From: Streptomyces sp. MMG1121
GTDB lineage: Bacteria; Actinomycetota; Actinomycetes; Streptomycetales; Streptomycetaceae
DNA: 64,000 bases
Direction: 5' to 3'
NCBI RefSeq assembly: GCF_001280015.1
Contig: NZ_LGDV01000199.1
Coordinates: 75,280-139,279 of the forward strand
Shown here piece by piece: positions 44,356 to 52,538 of the stretch. The first letter of the stretch is position 1; each line of letters opens with the position of its first letter. Both the position numbers and the translations under genes were made by a program. Below the pieces are notes generated by a model. It was given only the letters and a program-made list of their open reading frames with translations. It was not told the DNA's origin and ran no database searches.

Positions 44356-44415
44356 GGGCTCCTCGTTCCTCTGGTCCTGTCCACGATCCGGGCCTCAGTC
44401 ATCACCCATGGTGAC

Positions 44416-44432
44416 CATTGCAGAATGCAATG
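44416..44432. promoter_or_regulatory. MarR operator palindrome CATTGCA-GAA-TGCAATG
   Basis: Seven-base perfect arms with a three-base spacer, containing the TTGCA...TGCAA core common to MarR-type operators, lie in the divergent gap between marR and the zinc-ribbon remnant. The AT content is much higher than in the surroundings. Binding by the adjacent MarR protein is a strong inference. Confidence 0.75.
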
Positions 44433-44492
44433 ATAAGCTGCGGGCAACTGGCCCGAGGGGGCGCGACGGAGCCGGTGCCGAAGGTGATGACG

Positions 44493-44735
44493 ATGAGTTC
44501 CGAGCCGATCCACGAAGCCTATTCCTTCGTGTGCCTGCGCTGCGGGCACACCTGGGAGGGCGCCTACGACATCCGCCACGTCCGGGACGCCCGGGGGTGC
44601 GTGACCGCCGCGTACTACGTCCGCGGCGGGCTGAGAAGAGTGCCGTCACCGCTCACGGCGAACACCTGTCAGGTGTGTGGCGGGCACCGGTTGCGGATCC
44701 TGCACCCCGGCCGGGTCGACTCCGCTCGCGCCGTA
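44493..44735 (+). pseudogene. Zinc-ribbon protein, 3' end lost
   Basis: The product begins MSSEPIHEAYSFVCLRCGHTWEG and has a second cysteine pair, TCQVCGGHRLRIL, forming a zinc ribbon of the kind found in small Streptomyces proteins of about 80-110 residues. After HPGRVDSAR the frame loses protein character yet stays open to 45980 as an out-of-frame shadow of narG, so the natural stop is missing. The ATG is preceded by GAAGGTGATGA. Located just behind the MarR operator, it was probably the gene that regulator controlled. End position is approximate. Confidence 0.6.
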
Positions 44736-44937
44736 CCCCCTCACCCGCGAGTACTCCGTGGAGCCGCTGGAGGTGCATCTCGTACGGCAGCTGGAGACGC
44801 CCGTCGGCGTCACCTTCGCCGCCGACCGCTCCGCCGGCGAGGTCACCGCACTGCTGCGCGCCGCCCACGAGGCGGGCGATCGCGAGGGGCTGCTCGCCCA
44901 GCGTCTGTACCCGGTCCTGGACGCGGACGGCTTCCTG
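44736..44937 (+). pseudogene. Unidentified coding fragment between the zinc ribbon and narG
   Basis: In the narG frame, about 67 residues lie before the first NarG-like residue: LTREYSVEPLEVHLVRQLET, then AGEVTALLRAAHEAGDREGL and ending DADGFLP. They have normal streptomycete composition and periodicity but match nothing in NarG, whose corresponding region should carry the GSNVP segment. It looks like a piece of a third gene joined to narG. I do not recognise the family. Confidence 0.45.
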
Positions 44938-47746
44938 CCGGTGACCCGCACCCCGGACGTCCACTGGATGACGGAGGCCCGCTACCGGGGGCAGAAGGTC
45001 GTCGTGGTCTCCCCGGACTACTCGGACGCCACCAAGTTCGCCGACGAGTGGCTGCACCCGCACCCGGGCACCGGCGGCGCGCTGGCGATGGCCATGGGGC
45101 ACGTGATCCTCACCGAGTTCTTCGTGCGGCGGCAGGTGCCGTGCTTCGCCGACTACGTGCGCCGCTTCACCGACCTGCCGTTCCTGGTCGAACTGGAGGA
45201 CCGGGAGGGGCGGTCGGTGCCGGGCAGGTTCGCCACCTCGGCCGTGCTCGGGCTCGGCGAGGACGGCGAGGACGAGCAGGAGGCCGCCTGGAAGCCGGTG
45301 CTGCTGGACGCGGTCTCCGGCCGGCCGGTCGTGCCGAACGGCACGCTGGGCGACCGCTGGCCCAAACGCGGCGAGGGCCGCTGGAACCTGGACCTCGGCG
45401 ACGTCGACCCCCAACTCACCCTGTACGGACCGGAGTCGACGGCCGTCGAGGTGCTGCTGCCCCGCTTCGACGGTCAGCCGCCCGTGGTGCGCGGGGTGCC
45501 GGTGCGCGCGCTGGCCGGGTGGCGGGTCACGACCGTGTTCGACCTGCTGCTCGCCCAGTACGGCGTCGGTCGCGCGGGCCTGCCCGGAACCTGGGCCACG
45601 GACTACACGGACGCCGCCCAGCCGTACACGCCCGCCTGGCAGGAGGCGATCACCTCGGTGCCGGCCGCGGCGGCGGAACGCCTGGCCCGGGAGTTCGCGC
45701 AGACGGCGGTCCAGACCCGGGACCGCTGCATGATCGTGATGGGCGCCGGCACCAACCACTGGTTCCACTCCGACACCATCTACCGCTCCTTCCTCACCCT
45801 GCTGCTGGTCACCGGCTGCCAGGGCGTCAACGGCGGCTGGGCGCACTACGTGGGCCAGGAGAAGGTGCGCCCGTACGCGGGCTGGCAGCAGTTGCAGTCG
45901 GCCGCGGACTGGGTGCGGCCCTCCCGGCAGATGGCGGGCACGCCGTACCGGTACCTGCACACCGACCAGTGGCGCTATGACCCGCACGGCGCCGACGCCC
46001 TGGCCTCGCCCACCGGAAAGGGCCTGTTCGCGGGGCGGCACACGGCGGATCTGGTGACGCAGTCCATGCGGCTCGGCTGGATGCCCAGCGCGCCCGCCTT
46101 CCGCGCCAACCCCCTCGACCTCGGGCGCGCCGTGCGGGAGAGCGGGCACGAGCCGGACGAGTGGGTCGCCGCCCATCTCGCCGACGAACGGCTGGAGTTC
46201 GCCTGCGAGGATCCGGACGACCCCGCCAACTGGCCGCGGGTGCTGACCGTCTGGCGGGCCAATCTCATCGGCTCCTCCGCGAAGGGCAACGAGTTCTTCC
46301 TGCGGCATCTGCTCGGCGCGAGCGACAACGCGCACGCCGACGAGGCCCCGCCCGGCTCCCGGCCCCGCGATCTCGTCTGGCACGAGCAGGCGCCGCGCGG
46401 CAAGCTCGACCTGCTGCTCGCGCTGGACTTCCGGATGACGTCGACCACCCTCATGGCCGACCTGGTGCTGCCGGCCGCCACCTGGTACGAGAAGCACGAC
46501 CTGTCCAGCACCGACATGCACCCGTACGTGCACGCGTTCTCCCCCGCGACCAGCCCGCCGTGGGAGGCCCGTACCGACTTCGAGATCTTCCACGCGCAGG
46601 CCGCGAGGTTCAGCGAACTCGCCACGGGCCGGCTGGATGTGGCGTACGACCTGGTGGCCACTCCGCAGCAGCACGACACCCCCGGTGAGACCGCCCAGCC
46701 CGGCGGGGTCGTACCGGACTGGCGGCAGGGGTGTCCGGCTCGACCCGGCGGCAATCTCCCGTACTTCACCGTGGTCGAGCGCGACTACACGGCCGTGGCG
46801 GACCAGCTCGCCGACCTCGGACCGCTCGCCGAGGAGCACGGTATGACCGTCAAGGGCGTGACGGTACGGCCGGCGGCGGAGGTGCGCTGGCTGGCCGCCC
46901 GCTGCGGCACCGCCGGCTCCGGTCCGGGCGCACGGCCGTCCGCTGCTCGACATCGATGTCAAGCTGTGCGAGGCGATCCTGGCGCTGTCCGGGACGACCA
47001 ACGGGCGGCTGGCGGCGGAGGGGTTCGAGCGGCTCGCCGAACGCTGCGGAGCGGGCAGCGGGTTCGCGGCCCTGGCCGAGGCGGTCCACGAGCGGCGCGT
47101 GGTCTTCTCCGACACCCAGGACCGGCCGGACCAGGTCGGCACGAGTTTCGAGTGGTCCGGCAAGGAGGCACCCGACCGGCGCTACTCGCCCTTCACGGTC
47201 AACATCGAACACCGTAAGCCCTGGCACACCCTGACCGGGCGACAGCACCTCTACCTCGACCACGACTGGATGGCCGAGCCGGGCGAGCAACTGCCCGTCT
47301 ACCGGCCCCCGTTGGATCTCGCCCCGGCCCTGTCCACCGGAGAGCGCGAGGTCGACGTCCGCTACCTCACCCCGCACTCCAAGTGGTCGATCCACTCCGA
47401 GTACCAGGAGAACCTGCTCATGCAGACCCTGGCCCGGGGCGGTCCGGTGATCTGGATGGCCGTCGCGGACGCGGAGGCGATCGGCGCGGCCGACAACGAC
47501 TGGGTGGAGGCGGTCAACCCGAACGGGGTGGTGGTGGCCCGCGCGGTGGTCTCGCACCGGATGCCGCCCGGCACGGTGTTCATGTACCACGTGCAGGAAC
47601 GCCTGGTGAACGTGCCCCGCTCCGAGGCCACCGGCCGGCGCGGCGGCGTCCACAACGCCCTCACCCGCGTCCTGGTCAAACCGACCCATCTCATCGGCGG
47701 ATACGGCCAGTTGTCGTTCGCCCCGAACTACTACGGCCCCACCGGC
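44938..47746 (+). pseudogene. narG: narG (nitrate reductase alpha subunit), truncated and frameshifted
   Basis: Homology to NarG starts abruptly at VTRTPDVHWMTEARYRG, which corresponds to about residue 260 of a protein of roughly 1230 residues. The missing front holds the iron-sulfur site and part of the molybdenum cofactor site. The middle is well preserved (SPDYSDATKFADEWLHPHPG, NHWFHSDTIYRSF, WAHYVGQEKVRP, LPAATWYEKHDLSSTDMHPY). Near 46921 one G is missing; restoring it rejoins the frame that continues LCEAILALSGTTNGRLAAEG and WHTLTGRQHLYLDHDW. The last 20 or so residues after NYYGPTG are replaced. No narH, narJ or narI is present. Not functional as nitrate reductase. Confidence 0.9.
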
Positions 47747-48123
47747 TGCCGCGGCGGCTGCGCAAGGAGGGGACGCTGCCGCGCATCCAGCCGCTGGCCG
47801 ACCTGTGCAACGCGCTGTCGGCGGCCCGCGCGGTCCCGGCGGCCGCCCTCGACGCCGACCGCGTCCTCGGGCCGTTGCCGCAGGTGCGGCCGGCCGCCGG
47901 GGACGGGACGTGCACGGCGTTCGGCGGCGGCGTCGAGCATCCGGCGCCCGTCGAGGCGACCTTCGCCGACTCCGCGGGCCGGGCACACGCCCGGCGCTGG
48001 CCGCACCGGCAGAGCGGCCGTTCGGCGGTCGGCGAGCACACCCGCCGGGTGCTCGTGGCGGCGCGGGCCGTGCACGACGGCGGCCCGGCGGCGGCAGGCC
48101 CGCTCAGCGCCGGGGGCGGGTGA
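47747..48123 (+). pseudogene. Unidentified 3' gene remnant joined to narG
   Basis: The frame that follows narG encodes about 125 residues with gene-like composition: LRKEGTLPRIQPLADLCNAL, FGGGVEHPAPVEATFAD and HTRRVLVAARAVHDGG, ending at a stop inside the crotonase gene's 3' end. The end segment VGEHTRRVL resembles the C terminus of family III (CaiB/BaiF) CoA-transferases, but the match is too short to assign. It has no start of its own and is best seen as another fragment captured in this mosaic. Confidence 0.4.
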
Positions 48124-48880
48124 GCTGGGCGGTGAGGAGATGGGCGTCGAGCAGGCCGACGTCGGCCGTGCGGGCGGCCCGCGCGTAGCCGGCCAGCATT
48201 CGCTTGGTGAGCGTGAGCGCTTCGGGCGGGCGCCGCACGAGCGGCCGTACCCAGGCGTCGATCACCGTGTCCAGCTCGTCGCGCGGCGCGAGCTTGTGCA
48301 GCAGGCCGAGGCGGTGCGCGGCGGCCGCGTCGAAGGTGTCGCAGGTGAGCATGAGTTCGCGGATCCGCGCGGCGCCGGCCTCGGCGATCAGCCGGCCCAT
48401 GGCACCGCCCCAGGCGGGCGGCAGGCCGATGCCGACCTCGGGCATGCGGAAGCGGCAGTCGTCCGCCCCCGCGCGCAGGTCGCAGTAGGAGGCGAGGGCG
48501 AGTCCGGCGCCGATGACCTTGCCGTGCAGCCGGGCGATGGTGACGGCGTGGGTGCTCTCCAGCGCCTCGCACACCCGGTGGGCCTTGTCGGCGATACGGC
48601 GCAGGGCGGCACCGGTGGGGTCGTCGGCGAGCGCCGCCTGGTACTCGGTGCGGTCGGCGCCGAGGCAGAAGTCCGCACCGGCCGCCGTCAGGAGCAGTAC
48701 CCGCACGTCCGGCCGTTCGTGCAGGCCGTCGAGGAGCGCGAGGAGTCCGTCCAGGGCGGCGACGGTGAGCGTGCTGTCCGCGCCGTTCGCGCCGAGCCGC
48801 ACCGTCAGCACGGGGCCGGCCTGGTCGGTGTGGAGCGCGGGGGCGGGCAGGGAGTCGTGGAGGCCGGCGATCTCGGTCAT
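48104..48880 (-). CDS. Enoyl-CoA hydratase/isomerase (crotonase-fold) family protein
   Basis: A 258-residue crotonase-fold protein. Seen: the oxyanion segment AAGADFCLGADRTEY, HGKVIGAGLALASYCDLR and FRMPEVGIGLPPAWGG. Classical hydratases have two Glu residues; here the one in MPEVG is kept, but the GxGxE position reads GAGLAL, so the second is absent. That pattern fits isomerase-type or other crotonase reactions better than hydration. The ATG overlaps the upstream P450 stop (ATGA), which makes it the last gene of the conservon transcript. Role there is unknown. Confidence 0.85.
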   Translation of the reverse strand: MTEIAGLHDSLPAPALHTDQAGPVLTVRLGANGADSTLTVAALDGLLALLDGLHERPDVRVLLLTAAGADFCLGADRTEYQAALADDPTGAALRRIADKAHRVCEALESTHAVTIARLHGKVIGAGLALASYCDLRAGADDCRFRMPEVGIGLPPAWGGAMGRLIAEAGAARIRELMLTCDTFDAAAAHRLGLLHKLAPRDELDTVIDAWVRPLVRRPPEALTLTKRMLAGYARAARTADVGLLDAHLLTAQLTRPRR

Positions 48881-50124
48881 GACAGGGCGACGTCCAGGTT
48901 GAGCAGGCGGCGGAAGGCCACGCGGGGGGCCCACGTCGGCCGTCGTACGAGGGTGAGGCGGGGGAAGCGGGTGACCAGCTGGCGCAGGAGGGTCTGGGCC
49001 TCCAGGCGGGCCAGGGGGGCGCCGAGGCAGTAGTGGACGCCCCCGCTGAAGGCGAGGTGCGCCGGTTTGCGGTGCAGGTTGAACAGTTCGGGGTCCTCGT
49101 GCCTGGCCGGGTCGCGGTTGGCCGCGCCGACCAGGAGGTGGACCATCTCGTCCTTGCGGACCTCGACGTCGCCGAGGAGGCCGTCGCGCGAGGCGACCCG
49201 GCTGATCACATGGGTGGGCGGGTCGTAGCGCAACGTTTCTTCAACGGCGGCGGGCACGAACTCGGGCTGGACGAGGAGCCGGTACCACTGCCGGGGGTGC
49301 TCCAGGAGCAGCAGGGTCATGGTGGACAGCAGGGTGGCCGTGGTCTCCAGGGCGGCCAGCAGCACGAACAGGGCGAGGAAGTAGACGGCTTCGTCGGCCC
49401 TGTCGCGGTCACTCTCCATGGTGTCCCACACGGCGATCCAGCGGGACACCGGATCGTCGCCCGGTGCGGCGCGCCGCGCGCGCACCAGGTCCATGAAGTA
49501 GTCGCGCAGCTCCGCGGTGGCCGCGTCGGACAGCGCCAACTGGCTGGCGGAGGGAAGCAGTTCCTGGGTGAAGACCTGGTCGTGGGTCAGCTCGCGCAGC
49601 CGCCGGAAGTCGGCGGAGGGCAGCCCGAGCCAGTGCCCGATGGTGGCGACCGGCAGTTCCTCGCTCACCAGGGCGTTGAAGTCGGCCTCGCCGTCTCGCA
49701 GCCGCTCGGCGAGGGTGTCGAGGAACCGGCCGGTGAACCGGTCCACAGTGCCCCGGAGCTGCTCCAGGGAGCCGCGGTCGAACATGCCGGCCGAGCGGCG
49801 CACCCAGGTGTGCTCCGGGGGGTTGAGCGCGGGCAGGGTCCGGCTCATCTCCCGCGAGGAGGGGGCCGTCCAGCGGGTGCCGTGGCCCTGTCGCGCGCGC
49901 CAGCGGCTGTCCGGCTCCAGCCACTCGCGGCTGCGCAGCACCTGGTCGCACGCCTGGAAGCCGGTGACGAGGTGCCCGCCCCAGGGTGCGTCGGCCACCT
50001 CACCCCGGGCGCGCAGTTCGGCGTAGACCGGGAAGGGGTTGGCCTGGCCCTTCGCGGTCCGCAGACGGGAGAAGAGCGCGACGGCGAAGCGTCTGTCGGT
50101 CGGCGGCGTTGTCGCAGTCTCCAC
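48877..50124 (-). CDS. Cytochrome P450 (conservon-associated, CYP154-like position)
   Basis: A 415-residue soluble bacterial P450. The heme loop FSGGVHYCLGAPLAR carries the axial Cys, the K-helix motif EETLR is a normal ExxR, and the I-helix region reads LLAALETTATLL, with Glu-Thr-Thr for oxygen activation but no Gly-x-x. In Streptomyces conservons the last two genes are often a CYP157/CYP154 pair, and this is the catalytically normal partner. It starts 95 bases after the other P450 and ends in ATGA with the crotonase gene. Substrate unknown. Confidence 0.9.
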   Translation of the reverse strand: METATTPPTDRRFAVALFSRLRTAKGQANPFPVYAELRARGEVADAPWGGHLVTGFQACDQVLRSREWLEPDSRWRARQGHGTRWTAPSSREMSRTLPALNPPEHTWVRRSAGMFDRGSLEQLRGTVDRFTGRFLDTLAERLRDGEADFNALVSEELPVATIGHWLGLPSADFRRLRELTHDQVFTQELLPSASQLALSDAATAELRDYFMDLVRARRAAPGDDPVSRWIAVWDTMESDRDRADEAVYFLALFVLLAALETTATLLSTMTLLLLEHPRQWYRLLVQPEFVPAAVEETLRYDPPTHVISRVASRDGLLGDVEVRKDEMVHLLVGAANRDPARHEDPELFNLHRKPAHLAFSGGVHYCLGAPLARLEAQTLLRQLVTRFPRLTLVRRPTWAPRVAFRRLLNLDVALS

Positions 50125-50219
50125 AAGGGCCCCTTCTTGATCCAGCTGTCAGCCGCGATGCATACCCTCCGCTTGACGCGTACATACAACGTGACGATTG
50201 AACGAGCGAGTTGCCTTCG

Positions 50220-51578
50220 TCACTCCCCCCTGGTCCATGCCAGGAACCGGCTGAACAGGCCCGGCTTGGGCTTCGGCGTGCCGTGCGAGGCCGGCCGGGG
50301 GGTACCCACGGCCGCCGCGACGGGGGCCGTGGCCTGCGGTTCCGTTTGCTGCGCCGGAGCGTGCGCGACGGCGCGCGGCGTGAACCGGACCGGCAGCGCC
50401 ACCAGGGAGCGGCTCCACGGCGCCGGCACCCAGCTGAGGTCCTTGAAGGGAGCCCGGACCTCGATGTCGGGCAGCCGGTTGAGCAGGGACTCCACGGCGG
50501 CGACCGCGATCACGAACGCCGGGTCCTTGGCGGGACAGGCGTGCGGCCCGGCCCCGAAGGCCAGATGGGCCTTGGCGCTGAGCTGCTCGCGGTGCTCGGC
50601 GAGCCGCGGGTCGGTGTTGGCGGCCGCGAAGGAGATGACCACCGGGTCGTTCGCCCTGACGACGCGCCCGCCCAGCTCCACGTCGTGCGTCGGGTAGTGG
50701 GCCGCGTAGTTGGCGATCGGCGCGTAGTTCCACAGGACCTGGTTGACCGCGTCCTCGACCGGCAGGTCCGTCTGCCAGTCCTCGCCGAGCATCAGGGCAC
50801 TGGTGGTGCCGATGACCGCGGACAACGGGGTGGTGCCGCCGGACAGCAGCGTCACGAGCTGGTGCAGCACCTCCTCGTCGGTCAGTTCCGCCGAGTGCTG
50901 CATCAGGCGTGTCGTGAGGTCCTGGGCCGGGTAGCGCCGTTTACGGGCGATCAGCTCGCCCAGCGCCTCGGCCAGCACCTGGTCGGCGCCCGGCGTACCG
51001 GCGAAGATGCCGCTGATGCCGGTGATGACCCGGTCGCCGATCTCGGGCGGGCATCCGAACAGATCGCTGAAGACCAGCAGCGGCAGCGGTTGCGCGTACT
51101 CGGCCATCAGCTCGGCCTGGCCGAGCCGTTCGGAGCTGAACCGGCTGATCAGGTAGTCGGCGGACTGCTGGGTCTGCCGTACCAGCTGGAGCTCGTTGAC
51201 GGTGGCCAGGCTGTCGGTGACGGCCTGGCGCAGCCGGGCGTGCGCGGCGCCGTCGCTGAACAGGGCGTTGGGCCGGTAGCCCAGCATCGGCAGCGCCGGG
51301 CTGTCCTCGGGGACCCGGCCCTCGTTCAGCGCGTTCCAACGCCGCGAGTCACGGACGAACGACGCGGGGTTCTGCAGGATGTACAGGGCGGCGTCGTAGC
51401 TGGTGACCAGCTCGACCTCCACCCCGGGCGCGATGTCGACGGGGGCGCTCGGGCCGAGAGTGCGCAGATGGGCGTAGTGCCCGTCGGGGTCGGAGCCGAA
51501 CTGCGGGCCGTAGAGCGGGGTGTTGCCGTGTGCGGGGCAGCCGGGGGGCGGTCCCTGTATGCCGGGTCGCTGCTGCAT
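50220..51578 (-). CDS. Cytochrome P450 without ExxR motif (CYP157-like, CvnE)
   Basis: A 452-residue P450. The heme loop is present but unusual, FGAGPHACPAKDPA, with the axial Cys. The K-helix reads VNQVLWNYAP where other P450s have ExxR; the near-invariant Glu-Arg pair is thus Gln and Trp. CYP157 proteins of Streptomyces conservons are known for such a loss (EQSLW), which supports the family call. The C-terminal 55 residues are an Ala/Pro-rich tail ending in KPKPGLFSRFLAWTRGE, possibly a membrane or partner contact. ATG 13 bases after cvnD, with TAGGAG overlapping that stop. Confidence 0.88.
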   Translation of the reverse strand: MQQRPGIQGPPPGCPAHGNTPLYGPQFGSDPDGHYAHLRTLGPSAPVDIAPGVEVELVTSYDAALYILQNPASFVRDSRRWNALNEGRVPEDSPALPMLGYRPNALFSDGAAHARLRQAVTDSLATVNELQLVRQTQQSADYLISRFSSERLGQAELMAEYAQPLPLLVFSDLFGCPPEIGDRVITGISGIFAGTPGADQVLAEALGELIARKRRYPAQDLTTRLMQHSAELTDEEVLHQLVTLLSGGTTPLSAVIGTTSALMLGEDWQTDLPVEDAVNQVLWNYAPIANYAAHYPTHDVELGGRVVRANDPVVISFAAANTDPRLAEHREQLSAKAHLAFGAGPHACPAKDPAFVIAVAAVESLLNRLPDIEVRAPFKDLSWVPAPWSRSLVALPVRFTPRAVAHAPAQQTEPQATAPVAAAVGTPRPASHGTPKPKPGLFSRFLAWTRGE

Positions 51579-51590
51579 GGGGGTGGACTC

Positions 51591-52151
51591 CTAGGCGATG
51601 AGGGACAGAAGGTGGTGCACGAGGGTGATGAGGGCGTGCGCCGAGGACTGCTCGTCACGTACGTCACAGGTGACGACGGGCGTGTCCGCGGACAGGTTGA
51701 GCGCCTCCCGTACCTCCGCCAACGGGTAACTGGGCATCCCGTCGAAGTGGTTGACGCCGATGGCGTACGTCAGTCCGAACCGCTCGACCAGGTCGAGGAT
51801 GGGGAAGGAGTCGGAGAGCCGCTCGGGGTCGACGAGGACCAGTGCGCCGAGGGCGCCCCGGGACAGCTCCTCCCACATCTCCTTGAAACGTTCCTGCCCG
51901 GGCGTGCCGAACAGGTACAGCACCACCTCGTCGTTGATGGTGAGGCGGCCGAAGTCCATGGCGACCGTGGTGGTCGTCTTGTCGGGGGTACCCGACAGGT
52001 CGTCGAAGCCCTCGCTGGCCTCGGTGATCTCCTCTTCGGTCCGCAACGGCTCGATCTCGGAGATGCTGGCGATGCACGTGGTCTTGCCGACCCCGAAGTG
52101 CCCCACCACGAGGACCTTCACCGCCGTGCGGACCCCTGAATCCAGGTACAC
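51591..52151 (-). CDS. cvnD: Conservon small GTPase (CvnD)
   Basis: A 186-residue Ras-like GTPase of the MglA/CvnD type. G1 is GHFGVGKTT at residues 17-25; the switch-II motif is FGTPGQERF rather than DTPGQ; G4 is NHFD. It is the output switch of the conservon, thought to act with CvnA-C as a membrane-linked G-protein-like complex. GTG start, three bases after the DUF742 gene stop. The gene order and tight spacing make co-translation likely. Confidence 0.93.
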   Translation of the reverse strand: MYLDSGVRTAVKVLVVGHFGVGKTTCIASISEIEPLRTEEEITEASEGFDDLSGTPDKTTTTVAMDFGRLTINDEVVLYLFGTPGQERFKEMWEELSRGALGALVLVDPERLSDSFPILDLVERFGLTYAIGVNHFDGMPSYPLAEVREALNLSADTPVVTCDVRDEQSSAHALITLVHHLLSLIA

Positions 52152-52154
52152 GAA

Positions 52155-52538
52155 TCACGCTCCGAATCGGGCTTTGAGGCCGTCGAGCACGGCGTTCAGC
52201 ACTTCTCGGTCGACACGCTCGGCGCGGGGAACGGGTTTGCGCGCCACGATCAGACCGCTGTCTTCCATCTGTGCCAGCAGGATCCGGACGATCCCCAGCG
52301 GCAGATGGGTGTGGGCGGCCACCTCGGCCACCGACAGGAAACCGTCCTTGACCAGGTCCAGGACCTGGCGGGCCTCCGGCGAGAGCGTACGCGCCGCCGC
52401 GACGGCGTCCTCGCTCGCGGACACCAGGGTCGTCCGTTCGTAGACGTTCTCCGGAGGCAGGGAACGCCCGTTGGTGATGACGAAGAGCGGAACTAACGCC
52501 GAGGTCAGCTCCAGTTCCTCGTCCGGCTCGTCGGTCAT
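52155..52538 (-). CDS. cvnC: DUF742 protein (CvnC) with a TTA codon
   Basis: A 127-residue DUF742 protein: an acidic start (MTDEPDEELELTSALVPLF), a middle segment TNGRSLPPENVYERTTLV and a winged-helix-like half (DLVKDGFLSVAEVAAHTHLPLGIVRILLAQM). CvnC proteins bridge the Roadblock protein and the GTPase. Codon 15 (Leu, plus-strand bases 52494-52496) is TTA, read by the bldA tRNA. Its ATG overlaps the cvnB stop in ATGA, so a block at this codon would also affect the genes behind it. Confidence 0.92.
   Translation of the reverse strand: MTDEPDEELELTSALVPLFVITNGRSLPPENVYERTTLVSASEDAVAAARTLSPEARQVLDLVKDGFLSVAEVAAHTHLPLGIVRILLAQMEDSGLIVARKPVPRAERVDREVLNAVLDGLKARFGA

Noticed and set aside
44493..45980. 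A single 496-residue protein starting with the zinc ribbon
   Set aside because: After about 80 residues the frame is an Arg/Gly-rich shadow of narG, which is coded in another frame.
44938..47746. Functional nitrate reductase
   Set aside because: The N-terminal quarter with the iron-sulfur site is missing, the frame is broken and narHJI are absent.
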